Shown here in pieces: positions 8,120 to 17,067 of a stretch of DNA of 52,091 nucleotides. The notes beneath the pieces are model-generated. The model was not told the DNA's origin, did no database searches, and saw only the letters and a list, made by a program, of their open reading frames with translations. This DNA comes from Arthrobacter sp. H35-D1 (lineage in GTDB: Bacteria; Actinomycetota; Actinomycetes; Actinomycetales; Micrococcaceae), in the NCBI RefSeq assembly GCF_030063185.1, contig NZ_JASISP010000027.1:1-52091 (forward strand), written 5' to 3'. A program made the translations under genes and the position numbers. Within the stretch, counting starts at the first letter, position 1. Every line of letters starts with the position of its first letter.

Positions 8120-8962
8120 CTAGCGGCGTGAGAACTCCGAGGCTTTGCGCACCAGCTCCGTGCTGGGGCGCACACCTGTGTAGAGCACGAATTGTTCTGC
8201 GGCCTGCAGCGCAATGACCTCGGCGCCGGTGATGACCTTCTTGCCGGCGGCGCGGGCGGCCAGGATGAGTGGGGTTTCGGCGGGAAGTGCGACGACGTCG
8301 AACACCAGCTGCGCCTGCGCCACCACGGCATCGGCAAATGACTGCGACGACGCCTCGGATCCGGCCATGCCCAGCGGCGTGGCATTGATGAGCATTCCCG
8401 CACCAGCAGCAGTAGTAGCGGCGGCAGCTGCGGGAGTCTCGGCAGCCTCGGGCGCCCACGCAAAATCATGCTGCGCGGCAAGTGCCCGGCCGCGCGCTTC
8501 GTTGCGTGCCACGATCGTCACGTTCGCGTATCCGGCGTCGTGCACGGCGGCCGCAACGGCCTTGGCCATTCCGCCCGAGCCCCGCAGCAGCACGGGGGTG
8601 TCCAAGGGCAGGGCGTGGTCGGCCAAAAGCTGGGCGATCGCCAGGTAGTCGGTGTTGTAGGCGGTGAGGACACCGTCGTCGTTCACGATGGTGTTGACCG
8701 AATCGATGGCTGCGGCGGAGGCGTCCATGACGTCAACGAGCGCAATGACATCCTCCTTGTAAGGCATGGACACGCCCGCCCCGCGGATGCCCAGGCCCCT
8801 GATGCCCGCAACGGCCTGCGCCAAGTCCGCCGGCGCAAACGCCTTGTAAATATAGTTCAGCCCGAGCTCCGCGTAGATATAGTTGTGGAAACTCGTGCCG
8901 ATGTTGCTGGGCCGGGCGGCGAGGGAAATGCACAGCGTCGTGTCTTTGTTCAAAAGGGCCAT
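8120..8962 (-). CDS. Shikimate dehydrogenase-like protein (SDH-L type)
   Basis: About 280 residues from the ATG at 8962. From memory of the family, it closely resembles the Haemophilus HI0607-type shikimate dehydrogenase-like proteins rather than canonical AroE: the N-terminus has LCISLAARPSN followed by TSFHNYIY, then GAGVSMPYKED with the catalytic-type lysine, SVNTIVND, AYNTDYLA, and a Rossmann motif LLRGSGGMAKAV. SDH-L enzymes reduce or oxidise shikimate slowly, and their physiological substrate is uncertain. An alanine-rich insertion (about AAAAATTAAGAG) precedes INATPLGM. It is divergent from the ligase gene at 9062. The upstream in-frame extension overlaps that gene and is rejected. Confidence 0.85.
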   Translation of the reverse strand: MALLNKDTTLCISLAARPSNIGTSFHNYIYAELGLNYIYKAFAPADLAQAVAGIRGLGIRGAGVSMPYKEDVIALVDVMDASAAAIDSVNTIVNDDGVLTAYNTDYLAIAQLLADHALPLDTPVLLRGSGGMAKAVAAAVHDAGYANVTIVARNEARGRALAAQHDFAWAPEAAETPAAAAATTAAGAGMLINATPLGMAGSEASSQSFADAVVAQAQLVFDVVALPAETPLILAARAAGKKVITGAEVIALQAAEQFVLYTGVRPSTELVRKASEFSRR

Positions 8963-9061
8963 AAAACCATTGTGCAGCAGAACCTGAACTAGAATTAGAG
9001 GGCAGCAGGCACCCTTGCCGGATTGCACCACCACTGAACCATTGCCAAGGGGGCGCCCGAA

Positions 9062-10204
9062 GTGAAAATCGATTTTGCCAAATCCAAGCAGTCCACGTTG
9101 GGCCTGGAATGGGAAATTGCGCTCGTCGACAAGGAAACAGGCGAGTTGGCGGCACGCGCAGATGACGTTTTCGCGAACATCGAGACCGCCAACCCTGAGT
9201 CCATGAAGACCGGCGAACACCCCCACATCAAGGGTGAAATGCTGCAAAACACTGTGGAGCTTGTCACAGGGGTGGCCAACACCGTCGCAGACGGCACCGC
9301 CGATCTACGCCGCAGCCTGCTCGAGCTGCGCGAGGCCGCCGCCCCCCTGGGCCTCGACCTGCTCAGCGCAGGCACCCACCCTTTCAGCAAACCGAGCGAG
9401 CAGGCAGTCACCAACAAGGAACGCTACGCCAAACTCGTCGACAGGACCCAGTGGTGGGGCAGCCAGATGCTGATCTATGGCGTCCACGTCCATGTGGGCC
9501 TGGACCACGTCGCCAAGGCCATGCCGGTGCTGGACGGGCTGGTCAACCACTTCCCGCATTTCCAGGCACTGTCAGCTTCCTCACCGTACTGGAACGGCGA
9601 AGACACCGGCTACGCCTCCCAGCGCGCCTTGATGTTCCAGCAGCTGCCCACGGCCGGTCTGCCGTTCCAGTTCCCGGACTGGGCCGCGTACGAATCCTAT
9701 GTGCAGGACATGTTCACCACCGGGGTCATTGATGCACACAATGAAATCCGTTGGGACATCCGCCCCGTCGCAAACCTTGGCACCATTGAAATGCGCATCT
9801 GCGACGGCATGTCCACCCTCGAGGAAATTGGCGCCGTCGCAGCCCTGACCCAATGCCTTGTCGAAGACTTTTCCACCACCTTGAACGACGGCGGCACCAT
9901 CCCCACGATGCCCCCGTGGCACATCCAGGAAAACAAGTGGCGCGCGGCACGCTACGGCATGGACGCCATCATCATCCTGGATGCAGCCGGCAAGGAACAG
10001 CTTGTCACCGAACACCTTGTTGAGCTGCTGAACAAGCTGGAGCCGGTGGCCGCGCGGCTGGGCTGCCCGGACGAGCTGGCCAGCGTGGAAAAAATCATTG
10101 CCACCGGCGCCAGCTACCAACGCCAGCGTCGCGTCGCCGCAGCCCACGGAGGCGAGCTGCGCGCCGTCGTGCGTGAACTCGTGGCGGAGATGGCAAGCAA
10201 CTAG
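9062..10204 (+). CDS. Glutamate-cysteine ligase family 2 (YbdK-type carboxylate-amine ligase)
   Basis: A 380-residue ATP-grasp-like ligase of the GCS2 family. Landmarks are the start block TLGLEWEIALVD, the metal-binding GEMLQNTVELVTGV, GTHPFSK, and the active-site stretch YGVHVHVGLDH. The family forms amide bonds between glutamate or similar carboxylates and an amine; EgtA-type and YbdK proteins belong here, and actinobacteria making mycothiol often carry uncharacterised members. The start is the GTG at 9062, in the gap between divergent genes. Whether it makes gamma-glutamylcysteine is not decided by sequence. Confidence 0.88.
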   Translation: MKIDFAKSKQSTLGLEWEIALVDKETGELAARADDVFANIETANPESMKTGEHPHIKGEMLQNTVELVTGVANTVADGTADLRRSLLELREAAAPLGLDLLSAGTHPFSKPSEQAVTNKERYAKLVDRTQWWGSQMLIYGVHVHVGLDHVAKAMPVLDGLVNHFPHFQALSASSPYWNGEDTGYASQRALMFQQLPTAGLPFQFPDWAAYESYVQDMFTTGVIDAHNEIRWDIRPVANLGTIEMRICDGMSTLEEIGAVAALTQCLVEDFSTTLNDGGTIPTMPPWHIQENKWRAARYGMDAIIILDAAGKEQLVTEHLVELLNKLEPVAARLGCPDELASVEKIIATGASYQRQRRVAAAHGGELRAVVRELVAEMASN

Positions 10205-10497
10205 CCCCCCGGCCGGCCGGATAAATCGCTTGCGCGATTTCACCGGAACCTGGCCGGCGTGGGCCCACAACGCTCTTCGAATGGTCGCAAGCTCGCGTTG
10301 GGCCCCTCGGAGCTGTGGGCCCATAGCGATCTTCGATTACCTGCCCGCTGGCGCGTACCCCATTGGGGCCCCTCGGGATTGTGGGCCCATACGTGTTGGC
10401 TTGGCCGGACTGGGCCCATCATCGCTGGCTTGGCCGGACAGCTGTGGGGTTCTTAGTAAATTCTTAGCTGCCGTGCACAAGAGTTGAGGCAGGCCCA
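10205..10497. repeat. Intergenic degenerate tandem repeats built on GGGCCC
   Basis: Six GGGCCC palindromes lie within about 160 bases (10261, 10300, 10317, 10366, 10383, 10412). The pairs 10300/10317 and 10366/10383 have the same 17-base internal spacing and are offset by exactly 66 bases, showing a diverged tandem duplication. A second motif, GGCTTGGCCGGAC, occurs twice near 10398 and 10424. No convincing gene is present in this stretch between the ligase and the phosphatase gene. Confidence 0.65.
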
Positions 10498-10542
10498 TTG
10501 CGCCTTGCCTTGAAATTGCACGCCACACACCAGGGAGCTCCC

Positions 10543-11415
10543 ATGGCACCACCATCCCCCCGAAGCATCGAATCCGGAATCCGGCACCGCACCCGCCTGG
10601 CGACCCTTCCACAGCCTGCACTGTGGGGGCTCTGGGTGGTGCTGTTGTCCGTTGCCGTGCTGGCGATAGGTTTTTACGCTGTGGAAACACCCGACTTCAG
10701 CACGGGCGAATTCACCATTGACCAACAACTGAGCCGCAGCCACGTGGCTGCCCTGACGGTGATCGCCATGAGCCTTGGCACGGTTTTTTCTCCATTGGCC
10801 GGGGTCCTCATCATTGCCGCGCTCTGCCTGTTCCTGCTGGCGGTATGCAAGTCGCCGGTAAACGCTGTGGCCTGTGGCGGTGTGGCGGCGGCCGGATGGT
10901 TGTCGAGCCAGTTCTTCAAGGCCATTGTCGAACGTCCCCGGCCCAACCCGGCCCTGCTCTTGGATCCGCTCTCCCCGGAGACCGGATCCAACAGCTTCCC
11001 CAGCGGCCATGTGGCGCTGGTTGTCGGCCTGGCCTGGGCGTTCTTCTTCCTGCTCAGGAACGGCCCCTGGGCCAAGCCGGCCGCAGTCCTGGGCGTACTG
11101 GTGTCCGTCGCCGTGGCGTGGTCCCGGCTCTATGAGGGCGTCCACTATCCCAGCGATGTAGTCGCCTCGTTCCTGTCTGCGAGCGCCGGGGTGCTGCTCT
11201 TTTGCGGTGTGTGGAACAGGTTCCAAGGCCAGCTGCTGCCCCGCATTCCGCTACTGTCGCGCTTCGGCCCGGTTGCTGTACCGGCCGCTGGACCGGAACC
11301 GGCCGCTGGTCCCGGATTTGGACCGGCCGCGAGCGCCATGGACGGCCCCGCACTTGCTGCAAGCCCCAGTGGCAGGTCTGGGCCACGCTCCACCCTCAAC
11401 GACGAGAATTCCTGA
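10543..11415 (+). CDS. PAP2-family membrane phosphatase
   Basis: About 290 residues with six hydrophobic segments. It has the full phosphatidic acid phosphatase signature: KAIVERPRP, then PSGH, then SRLYEGVHYPSD, whose lysine, arginines and histidines form the active site. Such enzymes dephosphorylate lipid phosphates such as undecaprenyl or phosphatidyl phosphates. The C-terminal 50 residues are a low-complexity P/A/G-rich tail (repeats of AAGPEPAAGPGFGPAA). I chose the ATG at 10543 because AGGGAG lies five bases upstream; an in-frame start 45 bases earlier lacks this. It is followed after six bases by a DedA gene, so the two probably share a transcript and a role in membrane lipids. Confidence 0.88.
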   Translation: MAPPSPRSIESGIRHRTRLATLPQPALWGLWVVLLSVAVLAIGFYAVETPDFSTGEFTIDQQLSRSHVAALTVIAMSLGTVFSPLAGVLIIAALCLFLLAVCKSPVNAVACGGVAAAGWLSSQFFKAIVERPRPNPALLLDPLSPETGSNSFPSGHVALVVGLAWAFFFLLRNGPWAKPAAVLGVLVSVAVAWSRLYEGVHYPSDVVASFLSASAGVLLFCGVWNRFQGQLLPRIPLLSRFGPVAVPAAGPEPAAGPGFGPAASAMDGPALAASPSGRSGPRSTLNDENS

Positions 11416-11421
11416 GGCCGC

Positions 11422-12282
11422 GTGGTGTCTGCCGTTTTACCTGCCGTTCAGTCTGGGCTCCCCCTAGCCGGAGCCCAGCACTCCGGAGTGTTTTCCGCAT
11501 TGGACCCCGTTTCACTTTTGGAGGGACTCGGTCCGGCCGTGCTCATCGTCGTGGCCTTGATGGTCTTTATTGAATCGGGCCTGCTGTTTCCCTTCCTGCC
11601 CGGGGATTCTCTGTTGTTCACAGCCGGGCTTTTGCACCACGAGCTCAACCTTTCCCTTCCTGTGCTCATCGGGGTGGTGGCGTTGGCCGCCATTGCCGGT
11701 GACCAGGCAGGGTACTTCCTGGGCCACAAGTTCGGCCGGCGCTGGTTCAAGGACGACGCCAGAATCCTCAAGAGCAAATACCTGCACGAAACCGAGGCTT
11801 TCTTTGCCAAGCGCGGCGGCTGGGCCATTGTGTTGGCCAGGTTTGTTCCGATCGTGCGCACCTATGCCCCCCTCGTGGCGGGGGTGGCCAACTACAACTA
11901 CCGAAAGTTCACCCTCTGGAACATTCTCGGAGCAGTGGGCTGGGCAGGTTCGATCGTCATGCTGGGAACGTGGCTGGGTCATTTTGAGTTGATTGCCAAC
12001 AATATCGATGTCCTGGCGGTGGCACTTGTGCTGACCTCTGTGCTGCCTGCAGGCATCAGCTTCGTGCGCAAGCGCCGCGCCGCCCGGACCGCCGGAGCCA
12101 TCCAAACAGACCAGGCAGCGCAGGCAACTCGGGCCGCGCAGGCACCCGAGGCAGCTGGGGCAGCGCAGGCAACCGCGGTCAGCGAGGTCAGCGAGACCCG
12201 CAGTGCCGCCCATAATGTCGATGCAGGCACTCAGGCACCATGCAACGGGAGCGTGGACAATGGGGGTCATGCACATCCCTGA
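11422..12282 (+). CDS. DedA family membrane protein
   Basis: A 286-residue membrane protein of the DedA/SNARE-associated family, now linked to lipid flipping such as undecaprenyl phosphate recycling. Family landmarks are ESGLLFPFLPGDSLLF near residue 55, GDQAGYFLG, a basic stretch after it, and FVPIVRTYAPLVAGV with the conserved R and P. The start is GTG at 11422. The last 70 residues form an alanine/glutamine-rich low-complexity tail (QAAQATRAAQAPEAAG) seen as a cytosolic extension. The gene end overlaps the response regulator start at 12260, so the set PAP2-DedA-regulator-kinase looks like one transcription unit. Confidence 0.88.
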   Translation: MVSAVLPAVQSGLPLAGAQHSGVFSALDPVSLLEGLGPAVLIVVALMVFIESGLLFPFLPGDSLLFTAGLLHHELNLSLPVLIGVVALAAIAGDQAGYFLGHKFGRRWFKDDARILKSKYLHETEAFFAKRGGWAIVLARFVPIVRTYAPLVAGVANYNYRKFTLWNILGAVGWAGSIVMLGTWLGHFELIANNIDVLAVALVLTSVLPAGISFVRKRRAARTAGAIQTDQAAQATRAAQAPEAAGAAQATAVSEVSETRSAAHNVDAGTQAPCNGSVDNGGHAHP

Positions 12283-12940
12283 GCTGCCCCGGCTTCTGCT
12301 GGTTGAAGACGACTCCGTCTTGGGTCCGTTGATTGCCGAGCTGCTGGCCGACGACTACGACGTGGAGATAGCCGCCGACGGCCACAGGGGCCTGCATCTG
12401 GGCTTGACGGCACACTGGGATGCCATGGTCGTGGACCGCGGCCTTCCGGGCATGGATGGGATCGAACTGGTCTCCGCCCTTCGCCGCAAGGGCGTCACCA
12501 GCCCCGCCATCATCCTCACGGCCTTGGGTGCCACGGTGGAAAAGATTGCGGGGCTCAACGCAGGTGCCAACGACTACATGACAAAGCCATTCGACGCCGG
12601 CGAGCTCAAGGCGCGGCTGCATGCCGTCACGCGCAGTTTCACCCCCGCTGCAGCCCAGCTCAGTGTTGGCGACTGGTCGCTCGATCCGGGCAGCCGTTCG
12701 CTGCGGTCCAGCTACGGGGAACGCGTGGCGCTGACGGCCAAGGAAACCGAACTGCTGGCCGTGCTGGCACGCCAGCCCGAGCGAGTCTTCACCCGCCAGG
12801 AGCTGGTGTTGGAGCTGTTCCACCCCGAGGACTCCCCCGGAGTCATTGACACCTACGTGCACTATCTGCGCAAGAAGGTCTCCAAAACCGTGATCCGGAC
12901 CGTGCACGGCCTGGGCTACCAGATCGGTGACGGCTCATGA
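12260..12940 (+). CDS. OmpR/PhoB-type response regulator
   Basis: About 226 residues. The N-terminal receiver domain has LLLVEDDS for Mg binding and the phosphoacceptor Asp59 in MVVDRGLPGMDG, with the conserved lysine in YMTKPFD. The C-terminal winged-helix DNA-binding domain ends with YVHYLRKKV and VHGLGYQI. I chose the ATG at 12260, which has GGGAG eight bases upstream and lies inside the end of the DedA gene; ATG 12269 is an alternative. Its stop overlaps the kinase start by four bases. The regulated genes are unknown; the linked PAP2/DedA genes suggest envelope stress. Confidence 0.92.
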   Translation: MGVMHIPELPRLLLVEDDSVLGPLIAELLADDYDVEIAADGHRGLHLGLTAHWDAMVVDRGLPGMDGIELVSALRRKGVTSPAIILTALGATVEKIAGLNAGANDYMTKPFDAGELKARLHAVTRSFTPAAAQLSVGDWSLDPGSRSLRSSYGERVALTAKETELLAVLARQPERVFTRQELVLELFHPEDSPGVIDTYVHYLRKKVSKTVIRTVHGLGYQIGDGS

Positions 12941-13959
12941 TCATCTCCCGCAAGCCGGCCCCGGCCCACGCCGACACTCCGCAGCTGCGTCGGGCCGCGC
13001 TCACAGTGGGGTTGCGCATAGCCGTCGCCATCGCCTTGATGGTGGTGGCTGTCATCATTGCCGCCGCCCTCTACATGCTCAATCTGTCCCACCATCCGGA
13101 AGTGGCCGCGTCCGACACCTCCGCACGCGTCTACGTAGAGTCCAACGACATGCTCAAGGCCATGGCCGTGGCAGGCTTTGCCGGGATTCTGGCGGCTGGC
13201 GCCATCGGCTGGTTGAGTGCCCGCAGCGCCATCCGGCCGCTGGGACGGGCGCTGGAGCTGCAGCGCCGTTTCGTCCAGGACGCCAGCCATGAGCTGCGCA
13301 CGCCGCTGACCATCCTCGACGCCCGGGTCCAGCTGGCCGAACACAAGGTGGGGCCCAACACCGATGCCGCCCGCCTGCTGGACCAGATCCGCCAGGACAC
13401 TGCCGTGTTGTCCGCCACCGTGGAGGAACTCCTGCTCGCGGCCACGGGCGAGTCCCACGGGACGGCCGAACCGGTGGAGGTGTCCGCCGTCGTCGATGGT
13501 GTCATGGCGGGCCTGCAGGACTTGGCTGCCACACGGGATGTCCAGCTGCAGGCCACACACAGCGGCGATGCCTGGGTACGCATCCAGGCCAACAGTTTGC
13601 GCCGGGCAGTCCTGGGGCTTGCAGACAATGCGCTCAACCACACGCCACGGGGTGGGAGCATCACTGTCACCACCGCCGTGGCCGGCGGCAAGGTGCTGAT
13701 CAAGGTCACCGACACGGGCGGCGGCATCACCGGAATCCACCCGGACAGGATCTTTGACCGCTTTGCCCACACCAGCACGCCGCCTTCCGGAGGCCGGCGC
13801 AGCCACGGGCTGGGCCTGGCCCTTGTCCGCGAGATCGCCGTGGCAGCCGGCGGCGGCATCGGGTTGGGTGCCACCGGCCCCGGCGGCACCACCATGGAGC
13901 TGACGCTGCCAACCGCCGCTCCCCACCACCGCGGCCGCGGGGCTGACCCGGCCACCTGA
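12937..13959 (+). CDS. Sensor histidine kinase
   Basis: A 340-residue membrane kinase. Two transmembrane segments lie at about residues 24-48 and 76-93 with only about 28 residues between them, so the sensed signal is probably in or near the membrane. There is no clear HAMP domain. The H-box is FVQDASHELRTPLT with phosphorylated His118, the N-box ADNALNH, the G1 box DTGGGI, and the G2 box GLGLAL. The start overlaps the response regulator stop (ATGA), which marks it as the cognate partner. Confidence 0.92.
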   Translation: MIISRKPAPAHADTPQLRRAALTVGLRIAVAIALMVVAVIIAAALYMLNLSHHPEVAASDTSARVYVESNDMLKAMAVAGFAGILAAGAIGWLSARSAIRPLGRALELQRRFVQDASHELRTPLTILDARVQLAEHKVGPNTDAARLLDQIRQDTAVLSATVEELLLAATGESHGTAEPVEVSAVVDGVMAGLQDLAATRDVQLQATHSGDAWVRIQANSLRRAVLGLADNALNHTPRGGSITVTTAVAGGKVLIKVTDTGGGITGIHPDRIFDRFAHTSTPPSGGRRSHGLGLALVREIAVAAGGGIGLGATGPGGTTMELTLPTAAPHHRGRGADPAT

Positions 13960-13978
13960 ATCGAAACGGGAGCAGTTG

Positions 13979-14001
13979 GCAATGTTATCGAGAAACATTG
14001 C
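13979..14001. terminator. Hairpin between convergent kinase and tsaD genes
   Basis: An 8-bp inverted repeat, GCAATGTT and AACATTGC around a 7-base loop, lies in the 63-base gap between the convergent stop codons. It has no T run. Its position suits a bidirectional transcription end, by inference. Confidence 0.45.
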
Positions 14002-14022
14002 AATCTACTGCAAACTCGGCGA

Positions 14023-15114
14023 CTAAAGGCTGATGCTTGTCACCGGCATGGAGGAATCCGGGGCGAATGACAGCTTGCTCGGGGCGACGCCGTTCATCGC
14101 CAGCTGCGCGCCGAGGGCTGCCACCATGGCGCCGTTGTCGGTGCACAGTGACATCTTCGGCACCAGCAAGGTGATGCCTGCCGCTGCACACCGCTGCTGA
14201 GCAAGCACGCGCAAGCGAGAGTTTGCGGCCACTCCCCCGCCCATCAGCAAAGTTGTGATGCCCTGTTCCCTGCAAGCAAGCACCGCCTTGGCAGTGATGA
14301 CATCCAGCACGGCTTCCTGGAACGACGCCGCAATGTCCGCCACCGGGATCTCCTCGCCCCTGGCTTCGTACCCCTCCACGCAGCGGGCCACCGCGGTCTT
14401 GAGCCCGGAGAAGGAAAAGTCGTAGCGGTGCGGGCCCGGTGCTACGGCAGTGCCCATGTATTTGGGCATTGTCAGCCCGCGCGGGAAGCGGACGGCCTTG
14501 GCGTTCCCTTCCTTCGCGAGCCTGTCGACGGCCGGCCCGCCGGGATAGTTCAAGCCCAGCAGGCGCGCCACCTTGTCAAAAGCCTCCCCTGCTGCGTCGT
14601 CAATCGTTGCCCCGAGCAGTTCCACGTCGGAGGAAATGCTGCGCACGCGCAGGATCTCGGTGTGTCCGCCCGACACCAGCAACGCGCCCAGGTTCGTCGG
14701 CAGCCCGCCGTTGTCGCCAACCCCGGGGATCGACTCGTCGAGCAGGCCGACGCCAACATGCGCCACCAGGTGGTTGATGGCGTACAACGGTTTGCCGGTG
14801 GCCAGCGCCAGTGCCTTGGCTGCGCTGACACCGACCATGAGTGCCCCGGCCAGGCCCGGACCGCTGGTGACGGCGATCGCATCGACGTCCTCGAGGCCCA
14901 CCCCGGCATCGTCCAATGCCTTTTGCAGGGTGGGGACAAAGGCGTCCAGGTGGGCGCGCGAGGCAATTTCCGGGATGACCCCGCCAAAGCGGATGTGCTC
15001 TTCCATGGAGGAGGAGACGGTATTCGTCAACAGCGTAGTGCCGCGCACCAGCCCCACGCCTGTTTCATCGCAGGAGGATTCGATCCCCAAGATCAGCGGC
15101 TGCGTGTGGTTCAT
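14023..15114 (-). CDS. tsaD: tRNA N6-threonylcarbamoyladenosine synthase subunit TsaD
   Basis: A 363-residue Kae1/Gcp/TsaD protein that transfers threonylcarbamoyl to A37 of ANN-decoding tRNAs. Motifs are the start block [23 protein letters not shown], the metal ligands His115 and His119 in [15 protein letters not shown], and [10 protein letters not shown]. It is the last gene of the overlapping set alr-tsaE-tsaB-rimI-tsaD and starts at the ATG at 15114, which overlaps the rimI stop by four bases. Length and motifs are normal. Confidence 0.96.
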   Translation of the reverse strand: MNHTQPLILGIESSCDETGVGLVRGTTLLTNTVSSSMEEHIRFGGVIPEIASRAHLDAFVPTLQKALDDAGVGLEDVDAIAVTSGPGLAGALMVGVSAAKALALATGKPLYAINHLVAHVGVGLLDESIPGVGDNGGLPTNLGALLVSGGHTEILRVRSISSDVELLGATIDDAAGEAFDKVARLLGLNYPGGPAVDRLAKEGNAKAVRFPRGLTMPKYMGTAVAPGPHRYDFSFSGLKTAVARCVEGYEARGEEIPVADIAASFQEAVLDVITAKAVLACREQGITTLLMGGGVAANSRLRVLAQQRCAAAGITLLVPKMSLCTDNGAMVAALGAQLAMNGVAPSKLSFAPDSSMPVTSISL

Positions 15115-15659
15115 GGATAGTCCTTCACAGTGGTCGATGCGTCCGGCGTCGGCAGGGGAAGGTGCATGACGAGCCCGTCCGAGCCGTCCCGATAGTACTT
15201 GCGCCGGGTGTGAATGTGGGTGAAGCCGTAACGTTCGTAGAGTCGCTGGGCCCGGGGGTTGACCGCACTGACTTCGAGCATGACCTCGGTGGCCCCGCGG
15301 CTGGCAGCTTCGGCGATCAGTTCATCCAGCATGGCCCGGGCGATGCCGCGGCCCTCATGGTCCGGGAGCACGCCGATCGTTTGGATGTCGCCGGTCGGCG
15401 CCACGCACATGAGCCCCGCATAGCCGACGGCGAGGCTGCCGCCGGCGCTGTCGGGCACCTCGGCAATGACATAGCGGCGGGTTTCCGGATGCGCCAGTTC
15501 ATGCACGAACATGCTCTTAGGCCAGGCGTCGGCACCGAAGAGCTTCTTGTCCAGCGCCACAATGAAGTCCAGGTCCTCCGGACCCATGTCGCGCAGCAGT
15601 GCCGCTGCGCCGCTGGGCGGTGCATGCTGGTCGGATGCAGGCAGTTCAGGATCGACCAT
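15111..15659 (-). CDS. rimI: GNAT acetyltransferase, RimI type
   Basis: A GNAT protein of 182 residues. The acetyl-CoA binding site is [16 protein letters not shown], with the later [14 protein letters not shown] typical of RimI, which acetylates the N-terminal alanine of ribosomal protein S18 and possibly other proteins. The ATG at 15659 shares one base with the tsaB stop (TGATG) and has AGGAAG upstream; a GTG one codon earlier is possible. The N-terminal 30 residues are a short non-conserved extension. Its place between tsaB and tsaD is the usual actinobacterial arrangement. Confidence 0.93.
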   Translation of the reverse strand: MVDPELPASDQHAPPSGAAALLRDMGPEDLDFIVALDKKLFGADAWPKSMFVHELAHPETRRYVIAEVPDSAGGSLAVGYAGLMCVAPTGDIQTIGVLPDHEGRGIARAMLDELIAEAASRGATEVMLEVSAVNPRAQRLYERYGFTHIHTRRKYYRDGSDGLVMHLPLPTPDASTTVKDYP

Positions 15660-16393
15660 CACAGGGCCCGCTTCCTGGGTCCGGGCACCTTTGCATCGGA
15701 CTCGCGCAGGTACAGCGGAGTTGATGCCAACAGTCCGGCTGCTTGGAGCGAACCGGCCGCAGTAATCCGGCGCGCTGCCGCTCGCCCCAGTTCAAGGGCG
15801 GTGGGCTGTGCCTGGGCGAACTCGAGATGGATGCTGCAGCCGTTGTTTTCCAAGACGTCAAGGTACAGCCCGGCACCGGCGCCGAAGACCAGGACGCCTG
15901 AAATCTGGTTTGCGGGTCCCACGTGCGGACCGTCAAGCAAATGGGCGCCGGCATTGTATTTGGCCCAGTACACTTCCTTGCGGCGCGCATCGGTGGCCAC
16001 CACAAAGTCCCCCATGGCCAGCGGCCCCACGGCACGGCCGTCCCGGCGGGCCGGGGTGTCGAAGACTTGTTGCGCCAGCGCGTCAAGGCTCATCATCCCG
16101 TAGAGCGGAACACCCCAGGTGAAACTGAGCGTGCGGGCCATCGCAATGCCTGAGCGCAGGCCGGTGAACGGTCCCGGGCCAGTGCCCACCACGATCGCAT
16201 CCAGCGCCGGGCCTTCTGCAACAGGGTCCTTGAAGAGCGACTTCACCCCCGGGGCCAACACCTCGGCGTGGCTGCGGGTGTCGTCGGTGGCAAAGTTGGC
16301 CACCAGTTCCGTGGTCCGCACAGGGTCAAGCGGATCGAACTCAAGCACAGCGGCGCTGGCGATGGCGGAAGTGTCTATGGTCAGGATTCGCAC
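15659..16393 (-). CDS. tsaB: tRNA threonylcarbamoyladenosine biosynthesis protein TsaB
   Basis: About 244 residues from a GTG at 16393 (VRILTIDTSA), overlapping the tsaE end by 13 bases. It belongs to the ASKHA fold, with the N-terminal block ILTIDTS and the signature VGTGPGPFTGLRSGIAMA. TsaB is a non-catalytic partner that dimerises with TsaD in t6A synthesis. A longer in-frame start exists but would lie inside tsaE and adds no conserved sequence. Confidence 0.94.
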   Translation of the reverse strand: MRILTIDTSAIASAAVLEFDPLDPVRTTELVANFATDDTRSHAEVLAPGVKSLFKDPVAEGPALDAIVVGTGPGPFTGLRSGIAMARTLSFTWGVPLYGMMSLDALAQQVFDTPARRDGRAVGPLAMGDFVVATDARRKEVYWAKYNAGAHLLDGPHVGPANQISGVLVFGAGAGLYLDVLENNGCSIHLEFAQAQPTALELGRAAARRITAAGSLQAAGLLASTPLYLRESDAKVPGPRKRAL

Positions 16394-17067
16394 GTGGTTT
16401 TCGTCTGTTCTGTAGTTTTTGCAAGTTGGCCGAGCACGGAAAAGTCCGTGCCTGCCCAACGCGTCCCGACCGCCCGCAAGCGCAGGGTGCGGGGTTCCCC
16501 GTCGTCCTCGTCGTCGTCAAAACTTTCGGCAAAGTCACTGTCGGGCAAGTGACTGTCGGCAAAGTCAGGGGCGCCTCCGTGGTCCCCGGCGGCGGCAGCT
16601 TTCGCGGCGTCCTGTTCGGAGGTCTGCTCGGTGGGCTGCAGCATGCCCGCCAGCCCTCCGCCGACGGCGCGCAGCAGCTCAATTTCAAGCCGGCTGGCAG
16701 CAAGGTGCTCAACCCTGTCCACGCCCCATTCCACAACAGTCACTGAGTTGTCCATGGTGTTTTCCAGGTCAATGTCGTCGATCTCACCGGCTGTGGCAAG
16801 CCTGTAGGCGTCGACGTGGACAAGGTCCGGACCGCCGGGGTTGTGGCCCTCCGGCAGGTTCGGGTGGATGCGCACCAGTACAAAGGTCGGGGAAATGATC
16901 CCTGCCCGCACCCCCAGGCGGCGGCCCAAGCCTTGGGTGAAGGTGGTTTTCCCGGCTCCCAATTCACCACTGAGGATGACGAGGTCGCCCGCTTGGAGCA
17001 GTGCTGCCAGATTCTCGGCGATGTGCTGGGTTTGCTCGGCCGTCTCCGTGATGAATTCCCACTCCAT
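16381..17067 (-). CDS. tsaE: tRNA threonylcarbamoyladenosine biosynthesis ATPase TsaE, with acidic C-terminal extension
   Basis: A 228-residue P-loop ATPase that drives the TsaBD complex. Walker A is GELGAGKTT at residues 34-42, with SPTFVLV (switch-like) and VHVDAYRL, VVEWG following. Usual family length is about 150-170 residues; here an extra region rich in A, D and E (SFDDDEDDGEP) sits between the ATPase core and a final conserved-looking strand. The ATG at 17067 shares its A with the alr stop codon. Confidence 0.93.
   Translation of the reverse strand: MEWEFITETAEQTQHIAENLAALLQAGDLVILSGELGAGKTTFTQGLGRRLGVRAGIISPTFVLVRIHPNLPEGHNPGGPDLVHVDAYRLATAGEIDDIDLENTMDNSVTVVEWGVDRVEHLAASRLEIELLRAVGGGLAGMLQPTEQTSEQDAAKAAAAGDHGGAPDFADSHLPDSDFAESFDDDEDDGEPRTLRLRAVGTRWAGTDFSVLGQLAKTTEQTKTTCES

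Noticed and set aside
10205-10497. The GGGCCC repeats as a CRISPR array
   Set aside because: The repeats are degenerate, unevenly spaced and lack unique spacers of constant length; no cas genes are present.
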